NCBI GenBank assembly: GCA_947445775.1
Contig: CANFEB010000018.1
Span: 1-46,740, forward strand
DNA: 46,740 nt
Direction of reading: 5' to 3'
Origin: Oligoflexales bacterium
GTDB taxonomy: Bacteria > Bdellovibrionota_B > Oligoflexia > Oligoflexales > RGVZ01
Part shown: positions 1-8,099 of the stretch, piece by piece
Layout of the letters: every line of letters begins with the position of its first letter
Position numbering within the stretch: position 1 is the stretch's first letter
Program-made: the position numbers and the translations under genes
Notes under the pieces: generated by a model
Databases searched by the model: none
The model's input: the letters and a program-made list of their open reading frames with translations, nothing else
What the model was told of the DNA's origin: nothing

Positions 1-724
1 CAGCAATCAGATCGAAGAAATTACTGTGCACGAAGAAGTACTCTGCTACCGGGAGCCACTTATCCAGTGTTTTGCGGAGAAGACAAGCAGTTGCCGAGGT
101 TGGACCGGTCAGTTTCGATACGTCTTCCTGATATTCCTTGATCCGATGCGCCGGGATCTTGAAAGCGTGAATGAGTGCTGCAAACTCCAAAGTTCCGTCG
201 GCTCCGGCAGCAAGTAAAGGAAGTTCATAATTCATCTTTATGTGGTCAGACCGGAACCGGATCAAATTCAGCATCCAATTTTTGGGGTTCGTTCCGTTGC
301 CAAGCCGTCTTCCGATCATCGGATGAGCGGGGGTGGCCGGTGCTGTAACCCGCTCTGGATCTGTTTTTTCCCAGCTTGAAATCAGCTGTGCGAACAGGTC
401 TTTTCCGTGCGAGTAGGGGTCCAGGATGAATTTCTGAGAATAAATCTCCGGAAGAAAAGTTGGCTCAGCGGCGCCACATGATCCGATGAAATCAGTCCCG
501 GTGTAGGCCAGGCGAACTTTGAACTGGCGCAACTCCAAGACGTTTTCAAACGGTGAATGTAGGTTGAAACCACGGTCTCGTGATGCTTGCCCGAATTCGG
601 ATCCGTGGTTGGGTGGTAGTTGATTTCTCTTCGAAGCAGTGCTTTTAGAATTCGGTAAATTCGCTTCGCTGCAGCCAGACGCGGTTTGAAGCGCGATCAT
701 CATAAGTAAGAGATTTGTTCTCAA
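1..724 (-). CDS. Putative lipoprotein, 3' part outside window (partial)
   Basis: On the minus strand an uninterrupted frame runs from about position 724 to the left edge (about 241 codons, no stop seen). It begins with a hydrophobic stretch LLLMMIALQTASGC followed by SEANLPNS. This looks like a lipoprotein signal with lipobox ASGC, so the protein is probably anchored to a membrane by its first cysteine. I chose TTG at 724 because AGGGGG lies about 10 bases upstream; ATG codons at 703 and 700 are alternatives that leave a very short signal. The mature part contains motifs such as DPYSHGKDLF and AGADGTLEF, but I do not recognise a family. The coding frame is supported by its length and signal peptide only. 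The C-terminus lies outside the window. Confidence 0.7.
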   Translation of the reverse strand, partial: MRTNLLLMMIALQTASGCSEANLPNSKSTASKRNQLPPNHGSEFGQASRDRGFNLHSPFENVLELRQFKVRLAYTGTDFIGSCGAAEPTFLPEIYSQKFILDPYSHGKDLFAQLISSWEKTDPERVTAPATPAHPMIGRRLGNGTNPKNWMLNLIRFRSDHIKMNYELPLLAAGADGTLEFAALIHAFKIPAHRIKEYQEDVSKLTGPTSATACLLRKTLDKWLPVAEYFFVHSNFFDLIA

Positions 725-778
725 TTTGATTTACCCCCTGAGGGGCATTCGGTAGTTTTGCGAGGACCTTGAGTTCTC

Positions 779-784
779 ATTATA
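779..784 (-). promoter_or_regulatory. Candidate -10 box for the lipoprotein gene
   Basis: A perfect TATAAT on the minus strand lies about 55 bases upstream of the TTG start at 724, in an AT-rich stretch. No convincing -35 box sits 16-18 bases further upstream, so this is a weak prediction based on one hexamer. Confidence 0.3.
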
Positions 785-802
785 ATAATCAATAATTACG
801 GT

Positions 803-1168
803 TTATTGTAGATTTTTGGTGAGTGGGCTCCTTGGCAGGAAACTGTAAAAGACACGCGATTTGGCAACGACGAGATGATAAGTCCATTGGTCATTCCGGT
901 ATAGGGGCAGGCTGGCATATAAGAGGTCCAATAGAACGACCAGTCCGGCCAGGGCCGCCAGCGCTGTGACCGTTTTAGAAGATTTTAGAGCTATGAAGAG
1001 CTGCCTAAGTTGCATCAAGGCGCCGGGGGCGAGGGCGGCGAGGCAGAGCATCTCAATCCATGCGCGAAGACCCAAGACGGCGCACAAGGACAGGAGCAAT
1101 GTAAAAATAAAAGCCATGACAAATGAGGCCAATAGTAAACTGGGCAATTGCGATAAGAGGATGGGCAC
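803..1168 (-). CDS. Short polytopic membrane protein, possibly a truncated GT-C-like protein
   Basis: This 121-aa product has about three hydrophobic segments (roughly residues 8-32, 36-52 and 66-90), then a soluble tail containing DQWTYHLVVAKS and ending SPLTKNLQ. It starts 55 bases after the stop of the giant repeat protein on the same strand and could be cotranscribed. The tail resembles the Asp/Tyr-His-Leu-x3-Lys loop seen after early transmembrane helices in large multi-pass glycosyltransferases of the GT-C type, which are several times longer. It may therefore be the N-terminal remnant of a bigger protein. That is inference from a short pattern; it could equally be a genuine small membrane protein. 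Confidence 0.5.
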   Translation of the reverse strand: MPILLSQLPSLLLASFVMAFIFTLLLSLCAVLGLRAWIEMLCLAALAPGALMQLRQLFIALKSSKTVTALAALAGLVVLLDLLYASLPLYRNDQWTYHLVVAKSRVFYSFLPRSPLTKNLQ

Positions 1169-1223
1169 AGGTCGGGGCTACTGAATATGATTGCCCACAC
1201 CTGGCTGGTATTTAAAGCCTTGC

Positions 1224-4200
1224 TCAAGGTGCTGTTGTCTCGAGGTTGAGCGCCAGCGCAAAGTTTATCAACGGGTCAACCTGGGGAGACATCAACAGCA
1301 CCTCACCTGGTTTTACAGTGCCCGGCAGCATCAAGTCTACATCAAGCATGGCCTCGATGATTCCTGTCAGATCAAGGCTATCGGCCAGCAGAAGGCGCCA
1401 GACGTATTGCTGCATCGACTTGCATGCGTCGCTTATGTCATCTGCGTCGAATGAGCCGGCACGATTGAACAGCAGTTTGAATTCCTCAAAGTCTTGAGGC
1501 TTCATGACTTTCGCCATTTTGCTGTCAGAGAGTTTTGCTTGTGCCGCAAAGATCGCCAAGGGGCCCCGTTCGATGACGGCTCGGACTTTGTTCAGTTCAG
1601 GTAAAATCTGGTTTTGAGGATTCAGGTTGAGCAGGGGATGAAATTGAGTCCTCAAGGAATAGAGCAGGAACATGACCCGATGGTACAAGTGGGTTGGGGG
1701 CTTTCGGACAAAATAACTGTCGTCCAGGTAGATGCATGAACCGGCGGCGTCATAAAAGATTTGGGGGCCAAGCCCCTGCAAGGAAAAAAGCTTCAAGCCG
1801 CGTTGTGAGAAAATTTTTGCGTGATAGCTGAACCCAGCAAATCCAGGGAAACCAGTCGCCCAATCTAAGCGCTGACGTTTGGCTTCCAGTTGGCGGGGGG
1901 ATAGACCCATGGACTTTGCCAGACCCTTCATGGTGAATCGCTCTGGGAAAGACAGTGCAAGGAATGGAGACGCACGCAACAATAGCTTGAATGCGGGCGT
2001 TTTCATGACCCGCGGCGAGAGTCCTGCCGGAAAACGGTCTTTTCCGAGCCTGCTGTAGGCATATTCGTGTGGTTTGCGCCACACCCGCCAATCCCACTTG
2101 TCCAAGAGTTGGACTTCGCCACCCATGACGGCCACCGCTTGGAGGGCAAGGTGCTTTTCAAGTTTATTGGGCATGGCAGCATTAAGGATTTTTATGGTGG
2201 ACCCTTGACCGAGTTTGCGATTCCGCACAGCAGAACGCCAATCCCATTCGTCACCCAACATTGGATTGGGCGGAGTGGTTGGATTGGCTGGAGTGGCTGC
2301 TATTTCGGGAGCAGCAGGCGTAGTCGATGTGAAATCTGGATTCGGATCAAGGTCGGTTTTTTGTTCAACGATTGGTTCCTGAATCGGCTCTGGCATCGGC
2401 TCTGGCATCGGCTCTGGCGGCGGGATTTCCTCAATGACCGATTCAACCACTGGCAATTCAAATGGAATAGGCTCCAAATCGGTTGCGAGTTCCACAGGAA
2501 GTTCCGTCGCTAATTCTGACGCAAGTTCTAGGGGGGCCAGTTGAATGGGGTCAACATCAAATGCCATTTCCGCGTCCACATCCGAATCCACATCCGAATC
2601 CGAATCCGCATCCGCATCGATCTCCGACTCTAATTCAAAGGAGGGCGTCGATGATGGAATATCCCAAGGCATAGAAAATAATGTCGGTTCCACGGTCGGG
2701 TCTATGGCCTGGTCCAGCACTAGATCCGGTATTGAATTATCGGCCAAATCCACAGGTATTTCCCTACTCATATCCGAAATCAAATTCGCCGTAGGCTGTA
2801 TATTTCGCTCGGCCTCAAGCGATTCAACCGTAAAGGGATAATCGGCTAGAAGCCTCGGGTCGCCATGTAGGCCAGGAATGATGGCGTCAAGGTGCTGATC
2901 GACTTCGTGCTTGGTTCCAGTCTCGACCAACAACATATAAAGCGGCATCCAAAGATGCCTGTCGTCGCCAAGATTACTGGACTGGCGGTCTAACTGGACT
3001 TTCTCGATGATCCTGCGCGCGCGCAGGCGATCTTCCAAATGTATTCCCGCCAACCGAGCCAGCGTGGAGGGCACTTTGCCGCCTGCCTCTGGATCGTTAA
3101 ACCAGTCGAGTAATAGCTCGGTGACCCCATTTTTTCCAATGGGCCTATTTGTACTGGCAGATTTCATCTGAGCGAGGGACGGTTCAATTGCGAAAAATAG
3201 GCGGTTCGCCAAATCAGAGGCTGATTCAGGTGCCGCTTTCAAAGCCCGCCTTAGGTGAGTTTTTGCGACGTCGATTTTTCCATTCCGGCAGGCGCCTGCG
3301 ATGGCGACGACGATATCGGCCGGTTGCGCAAATCCAGCCGACCCAAGTTGATCAGCAATGACTTCGGCGTGATTGGGAGCAAATTCCCGTAACAATGTGA
3401 TCAGTTCGCTGGAAAGTTGATCGATTGTTGTCGCAACATTTGATTCACCGAGCAGCGTTCCTGATTTTGCAGATCTCGCCGGTTTCAACCGCTCCAGCCA
3501 ACAGGAGATGACTCGTATGGCCAGTTTCTCGTCGTTGATTCGGAGGACTGCGTGGTCGAGGCAGACCTTGAAGAGCTCGCTGGCCCGTGCCGTGTTTTTG
3601 TGAATGGTTGCCTGATGCAAAAGACAGCGCAAGGCGGTCTCGTTGACATTCAGAAATCCTGACTGCTCAATCAATTCGATTTCAATATCATTGATGGGCT
3701 GCGCCTGTCCTTCCAGGCAGGCACTTTCAAGTACGCGGATGACAATTAGTTTGCTAAAATCCCTAACCTTACTTACGAACTCAGAACCAAAATTTAGAAT
3801 CAGAGTCCGTAGGGCTGAGTTTAATGTAAGGGTCTCGGGACTCCCCAAGATTGTTTTTCCGATGGCGTCACCGAGCGCATGGAGCATGAATTCACGGCGA
3901 ATCATTGACCCTTCCGCCTCAAAGCCGTCAAGAAGCACCGGAACGATATCCGGATGGCCGCTGATGGATGCAAAAAGCAATTGAGTTGTCCCGCTTAATG
4001 AATTGCGTTGAAATTTATCCTCAACGGCAGCCATCACTAGGCGCGCAAATTCGCCCATCCCCACCATCCCCACCATCCCCGGCTGTTCCGTCGAGTCTGC
4101 TGAGAAATCCAAGGGTGGAAAGTTCGACAAGGTTTGTTCAACGGCCATTTCCAGCCAGTTAGCATCTGTTGCGCGGCCGTATTTTAGCGCGCCAATGAGG

Positions 4201-6617
4201 ATCCGAGCGGATCTTTCCGGTGCAAGGAAACGAAAAAGTGCCGGCCCGTGCTGAGACATCCAATCATTGTGTTCCCTGTTGATCGATAGGACCTCCAGCA
4301 ACTGAATCATTGCGTCGCTCTCAGGTAGCAATCCGGCATAAGGGCTGGCTTCAATGCCATGGTTGTGTCGCTGGTCAAGAGACGCCAATGCGGCACTAAG
4401 GATTTTCTTGGATTCTTCGACGTTCAGTGGGCTCAGTAGTATAGAGGCCATTCGAGCAATGAGTCGCGAAGACTGGTCGGACCAGGCATGTTCATCAGAT
4501 TTCTTGTTTCCAGGCACAAGGGTCAAAAACGCCTTAACAGTAATCGGGCGCAGCTCGAAAAAATCGCGGCGATTGGAAATTAGCTCTAGGGTGCGTAACC
4601 ATCCGAGGGTGTCTTTTTGTGGCGCCTTTTGGTGGCGTCGATCACTAAAGCAGTTTTCCAACAGGTTCAACGCTCGTGGGGTATCGAGTCCATTTGGAGA
4701 ATCAAAATTAATGTTAATTTGAAACATTCTGAGGGCATGGTTAGTGATTTCAATTTCATGATCATGTGACGCATGATTCTTTTGCGAGGGGTCATTCCAT
4801 AGAATTTGAACCAACTCGTACAGCGCGTCAGTTTCGATTCGAACATCACCCCTTCGTGCGCCGATGGCTGCAATTCCGGTGAGCGCATGAATTTGCGAAG
4901 GATTATCGGCCAGGGACACTCTGAACCAATGAATGGCTGCACCGTCATCGCGATTTTCGGACGCCGCAATGTGCCCCAAAGTGTTCGCCACCTCTGCGCG
5001 GGTCATCGGGGACTTGAGGCTCGTCGCATTATTAAGTAGGTTTTGCCCAAACTGCCATGCCTCGCTGAAGTTCCCGTTTTCGACCATTTGCTGGAAGCAT
5101 GCCAAGTTTAGTGGCTCGTCATCTGTAGTCAATTTTGCGGCATCCAGCACGAGCTGGTTCGAGGTCATTGTGTTTTTGGAATCGTCTGAGCTGCCTGTCT
5201 CGGCGGGGCCGCTGCTGATCTGGGCGAGGCGGACCATGGCTCGGGCGAGATCCTTGCGGCGCTTTTCCTGCCGGATAATTTCTAAGAGAGCATTTTTCTC
5301 CGCACGGACTTGCCCATGGGCCCTTGCTGCAACGGCTATTTTGCGCAGAATTCGCATACCGTTAGCCCGCAATGCAGCGGCACGTTGCCAGGCTGACTTT
5401 GCCATAATGAAGGGAGCGGTTCCGTCCGTGTTATCGGTCGTCTTCTGGGCTGCCCAGCAGTCACCGAGCAGTTCCGAGAGTATGGTGCCTGCGATACTTG
5501 ATGATTCAAAGGATGGCCATTCCAAGTGCAGTGACCTAATCATACTGGACAACACTTCCAGCGCTGCAGCGGTCTCTCCACGTTCCAGCAAGACTCGGGT
5601 TTTCAAGGATAGTTTTAGGATCTGGATGCCAGAATCATTTTCTGACTTGTCCGATTCGTCGCTTATTTCAATTGGGATTTCACTTTCGCTTTTGAGCAAC
5701 ATGCGGGCCAGTTCTGTCATCATCGCCGAATGATGCGATGTGGTCGGGGCCTGGCTCTGAAAAGGGTCATCATCCTGGGAATGACGCTGTCCGGAGTTTC
5801 TGTATTCCCAAACAAGATCGCCGGTGTTGTCGTGAACGAGCCTGATTTTTTCAAAGTCTGGTCCAAATTCCAGGGAAGATGTTGCCGTCGCCTGACCCAT
5901 GATCACGGATGGCCGCAGAAACTCGGCGATGGGAATCCGGACTTCGAGGAAATCGGAAGAATTTGTTGAGTCCTTGTGGTTTGAAGATTCAGCGTTGCTC
6001 GTTGAAGCGTTAAGCTTGGAGACGCCGCTCAGACCAAGGGATCTGCGAATGAACCTGGTGATTTTCTGCCAAATATCTGAAGGCAAATAGCCCAGTCCAG
6101 CGACGTGCGTGATGCAAAATTTTATTTCTGCTGGAGTTGCATGACAATCAAGTTTTAATGCCAAAAATCCTGATTGAAATCCGCGGTGTTCGAAGAGGTT
6201 GGTATATCCCAAGGCCGTTTCGCGGCTGTCGGGGCGGGTGAATTCGAGGGCTAGCCATAGACCATCGGGGTGTCCGTCTCGATAACAGGTGTGGAGTTCA
6301 GCACGGGTTTTTGAGCCGAAGGTTTCCCGGGCCGCATTCTGAGCGGTTTTTCCCCAGCGCTTGAGGTCGATTTTGTAACGCAGGTGTTCGGGGAGTACCC
6401 TAGAACGTCGGAAGAAAAGCGTGAGGGCCTCGAGCTGCAAGGGTTTTTCCTGTTGGGCGGGGTCGGCCAGCAAGTGCCAGCGGCGGGTCCTGGGGTCAAA
6501 ATTCAATCCCGAGGCCTCCAAGGCGCGCGCCCATGATTCGAAGGAATCGCCAGAACGCCGGTGCCGGTCTGGTTGTTCTTTCGATGAAGCGAGCGACTTA
6601 AGGTCCGGTGCACCCAT
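1224..6617 (-). CDS. Giant 1797-aa TPR-like repeat protein with acidic/Pro linker
   Basis: The start is ATG at 6617 with GGAGG about nine bases upstream. No signal peptide is visible, so it is probably cytoplasmic. Residues 1-300 form a globular region rich in Trp, Phe and His. From about 310 to 1280 the sequence is almost entirely amphipathic helices with TPR-like Ala/Leu/Tyr spacing (for example AAALEVLSSM, AIHWFRVSLADNP). Residues about 1285-1430 are low complexity: Asp/Ser/Asp-Val runs and Pro-Glu-Pro-Met repeats. Residues 1430-1797 are again globular, with WDWRSAVRNRKLG, WDWRVWRKP and HLYHRVMFLLYSL (near 1640). TPR arrays normally scaffold protein complexes. The C-terminal helix faintly recalls degenerate M48-like domains in large TPR proteins, without an intact HExxH. 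The function is unknown. Several internal DNA repeats suggest ongoing repeat expansion. Confidence 0.85.
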   Translation of the reverse strand: MGAPDLKSLASSKEQPDRHRRSGDSFESWARALEASGLNFDPRTRRWHLLADPAQQEKPLQLEALTLFFRRSRVLPEHLRYKIDLKRWGKTAQNAARETFGSKTRAELHTCYRDGHPDGLWLALEFTRPDSRETALGYTNLFEHRGFQSGFLALKLDCHATPAEIKFCITHVAGLGYLPSDIWQKITRFIRRSLGLSGVSKLNASTSNAESSNHKDSTNSSDFLEVRIPIAEFLRPSVIMGQATATSSLEFGPDFEKIRLVHDNTGDLVWEYRNSGQRHSQDDDPFQSQAPTTSHHSAMMTELARMLLKSESEIPIEISDESDKSENDSGIQILKLSLKTRVLLERGETAAALEVLSSMIRSLHLEWPSFESSSIAGTILSELLGDCWAAQKTTDNTDGTAPFIMAKSAWQRAAALRANGMRILRKIAVAARAHGQVRAEKNALLEIIRQEKRRKDLARAMVRLAQISSGPAETGSSDDSKNTMTSNQLVLDAAKLTTDDEPLNLACFQQMVENGNFSEAWQFGQNLLNNATSLKSPMTRAEVANTLGHIAASENRDDGAAIHWFRVSLADNPSQIHALTGIAAIGARRGDVRIETDALYELVQILWNDPSQKNHASHDHEIEITNHALRMFQININFDSPNGLDTPRALNLLENCFSDRRHQKAPQKDTLGWLRTLELISNRRDFFELRPITVKAFLTLVPGNKKSDEHAWSDQSSRLIARMASILLSPLNVEESKKILSAALASLDQRHNHGIEASPYAGLLPESDAMIQLLEVLSINREHNDWMSQHGPALFRFLAPERSARILIGALKYGRATDANWLEMAVEQTLSNFPPLDFSADSTEQPGMVGMVGMGEFARLVMAAVEDKFQRNSLSGTTQLLFASISGHPDIVPVLLDGFEAEGSMIRREFMLHALGDAIGKTILGSPETLTLNSALRTLILNFGSEFVSKVRDFSKLIVIRVLESACLEGQAQPINDIEIELIEQSGFLNVNETALRCLLHQATIHKNTARASELFKVCLDHAVLRINDEKLAIRVISCWLERLKPARSAKSGTLLGESNVATTIDQLSSELITLLREFAPNHAEVIADQLGSAGFAQPADIVVAIAGACRNGKIDVAKTHLRRALKAAPESASDLANRLFFAIEPSLAQMKSASTNRPIGKNGVTELLLDWFNDPEAGGKVPSTLARLAGIHLEDRLRARRIIEKVQLDRQSSNLGDDRHLWMPLYMLLVETGTKHEVDQHLDAIIPGLHGDPRLLADYPFTVESLEAERNIQPTANLISDMSREIPVDLADNSIPDLVLDQAIDPTVEPTLFSMPWDIPSSTPSFELESEIDADADSDSDVDSDVDAEMAFDVDPIQLAPLELASELATELPVELATDLEPIPFELPVVESVIEEIPPPEPMPEPMPEPIQEPIVEQKTDLDPNPDFTSTTPAAPEIAATPANPTTPPNPMLGDEWDWRSAVRNRKLGQGSTIKILNAAMPNKLEKHLALQAVAVMGGEVQLLDKWDWRVWRKPHEYAYSRLGKDRFPAGLSPRVMKTPAFKLLLRASPFLALSFPERFTMKGLAKSMGLSPRQLEAKRQRLDWATGFPGFAGFSYHAKIFSQRGLKLFSLQGLGPQIFYDAAGSCIYLDDSYFVRKPPTHLYHRVMFLLYSLRTQFHPLLNLNPQNQILPELNKVRAVIERGPLAIFAAQAKLSDSKMAKVMKPQDFEEFKLLFNRAGSFDADDISDACKSMQQYVWRLLLADSLDLTGIIEAMLDVDLMLPGTVKPGEVLLMSPQVDPLINFALALNLETTAP
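2383..2418. repeat. Three tandem 12-bp copies inside the giant gene
   Basis: The unit ATCGGCTCTGGC occurs three times in a row with no mismatch. It encodes a Pro-Glu-Pro-Met repeat in the linker of the minus-strand repeat protein. The unit is a multiple of three, so copy number changes would lengthen the linker without a frameshift. Confidence 0.9.
2567..2632. repeat. Degenerate 6-bp repeat coding an Asp/Ser-rich acidic tract
   Basis: Repeats of TCCGAA, TCCACA and TCCGCA on the plus strand encode an Asp-Ala, Asp-Ser and Asp-Val tract in the giant protein. The tract is strongly acidic and likely unstructured. It lies directly N-terminal to the Pro-Glu-rich linker. Confidence 0.75.
4055..4080. 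repeat. Nearly three tandem 9-bp copies in the giant gene
   Basis: CCATCCCCA is present twice in full and once lacking its last base. It encodes Gly-Met-Val repeats near residue 849 of the giant protein. The short glycine/methionine insert breaks an otherwise helical region. Confidence 0.85.
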
Positions 6618-6740
6618 GGGGGCTATCCTCCGGATAGATAATCGGCAATGATTTTGGGAGTTTTAGTCCCGTAGGATCTGGTTATACTGGATTTAGGTTC
6701 TGGGGACGCAAACGGACGGCGCGCTAGATTTTGTGGATTA

Positions 6741-8099
6741 ATGCTAGTCACTGGAATGCGGGGATTTTTTGTGAGCTTTCTGCGTTTTACCAACAAATTA
6801 AACTTGATCCAGTCGGTTTTTAATAAACCACAACGCTTAAGTGTTGAACGGCAAATTGGCCGTGCGTTCGATGAGCGCCGGACAAAATTTTCGATTTCAC
6901 GGCCTCACTCTGAAGCGCTTCAATTGGATATTCTTTACGCACTGGCGCGTCATGCTCGGTGGGTCAAAGTGCCATTGTTCAAAGATGTTCTGGTGGATTT
7001 TTTGGTGTCGGAACACGAAATTCCCCGTTCCCTTTCAGAGTCCATGGTCAACGAGGTGCTTGAGTCTTGCGAAGCATTGCTTGGAGATGATCCAAATTTT
7101 ACGGCATCTGAATTATTGCAGGGCAAGGTCGATGAAGAGTTTCTGACTTACATTTTTGTTGCGGCGGCCTCGTCCACTCATGAATCCGCAGTGCGAGAGC
7201 AGCTTGGATTAGGTGCCGGGTTGCTGCGTTCATTGAAGTCAGCGGCAAATTCATTGGCTGCCAGAGATCAAGATCATGGCGGAACCGTAGGTGCACCAAA
7301 ACTTTTTCTGCCGGATGTCGACACCGTGTTTGCGCGGATCATGATAAAGCTGACGGAAGCCGTTCGTGATTGTCCGTGGGTTCTCGATGTTTACCGACTT
7401 AAATACACACTACTCGAACAGCTTGACCGCCAACGTTTTGCGGTTCTTGCTCCCCATGTTCCAGCAGTCTATGCATTTCTTTGCGCTACCGGCCGCACAA
7501 ACCACAAGGCGTTGGACCAGGAGACCTTGGTCAAGCTTTGGGCTGGATGCCACGAGGATCAGGCGCTCTCGGGTGAAAGCATTATTTTGCTCCTTGAGGC
7601 TGCAGGCTTGATTTTTCGTACTGATGTCCGGCGCCGCGGCAAGCGTCAGGAAGTCTTGTGGGACTTGACTCCAGCCGCTGAGGCATTGACGGCAGAGGCT
7701 TATGTATCAACTCGAGAGACTCAATCTGACGGAAAGAAAATGTCCGCATGGTTTGACTCTCCATCCCAGTGGCGAAGGGGCTACTTGCAGCAGGCAATTG
7801 CCCAGTCTCCGCAGGACCAATTGATTAAGGCGTTGGAGAAGATGCCGATTCGGTTCGACGATCCTGTGTTAGCCGAATCCATGATTGAGGCTTTGGTTCG
7901 ATTGAATATGAGCGAGGTGGCTGAGGAGATTTTCTTGAGCTGGTCGCGTCAAGAGAGTCCGCCACCCTCGGCGCCGTCAATCTTTCGTTCTGGGTTATTG
8001 CTGAAGTCCCGCCCCGGCGTGCGCTCGCGCCTGCAAGCGCTTGCCGAGACCCATGATTCCATTATGCTCCGTGCGGCCGCGTTGGAGGCCCTGCTTTGA
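6741..8099 (+). CDS. Unknown helical protein, coupled to a DUF4301 gene
   Basis: This 452-aa product is not recognised. It is rich in alpha-helix throughout, has no signal peptide and only a weakly hydrophobic N-terminus. A segment near residues 275-320 (ESIILLLEAAGLIFRTDV, then RRRGKRQEVLWDLTP) has the helix, turn and basic-wing character of a winged-helix fold, but I cannot confirm it. The ATG at 6741 has only a weak ribosome site (GTGGA); ATG at 6759 is the alternative. Its TGA overlaps the TTG start of the next gene by four bases, so the two are probably cotranslated and may act together. It diverges from the giant repeat gene across a 123-base gap that could hold promoters for both. Confidence 0.75.
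   Translation: MLVTGMRGFFVSFLRFTNKLNLIQSVFNKPQRLSVERQIGRAFDERRTKFSISRPHSEALQLDILYALARHARWVKVPLFKDVLVDFLVSEHEIPRSLSESMVNEVLESCEALLGDDPNFTASELLQGKVDEEFLTYIFVAAASSTHESAVREQLGLGAGLLRSLKSAANSLAARDQDHGGTVGAPKLFLPDVDTVFARIMIKLTEAVRDCPWVLDVYRLKYTLLEQLDRQRFAVLAPHVPAVYAFLCATGRTNHKALDQETLVKLWAGCHEDQALSGESIILLLEAAGLIFRTDVRRRGKRQEVLWDLTPAAEALTAEAYVSTRETQSDGKKMSAWFDSPSQWRRGYLQQAIAQSPQDQLIKALEKMPIRFDDPVLAESMIEALVRLNMSEVAEEIFLSWSRQESPPPSAPSIFRSGLLLKSRPGVRSRLQALAETHDSIMLRAAALEALL

Noticed and set aside
2383-4080. Short repeats as a CRISPR array
   Set aside because: They are tandem 6-, 9- and 12-bp units in coding frame, with no regular spacers.
4933-5733. A 266-codon plus-strand frame opposite the giant repeat gene
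   Set aside because: It lies wholly inside the strongly supported minus-strand gene, has serine/arginine-rich composition typical of an antisense shadow, and no family features.
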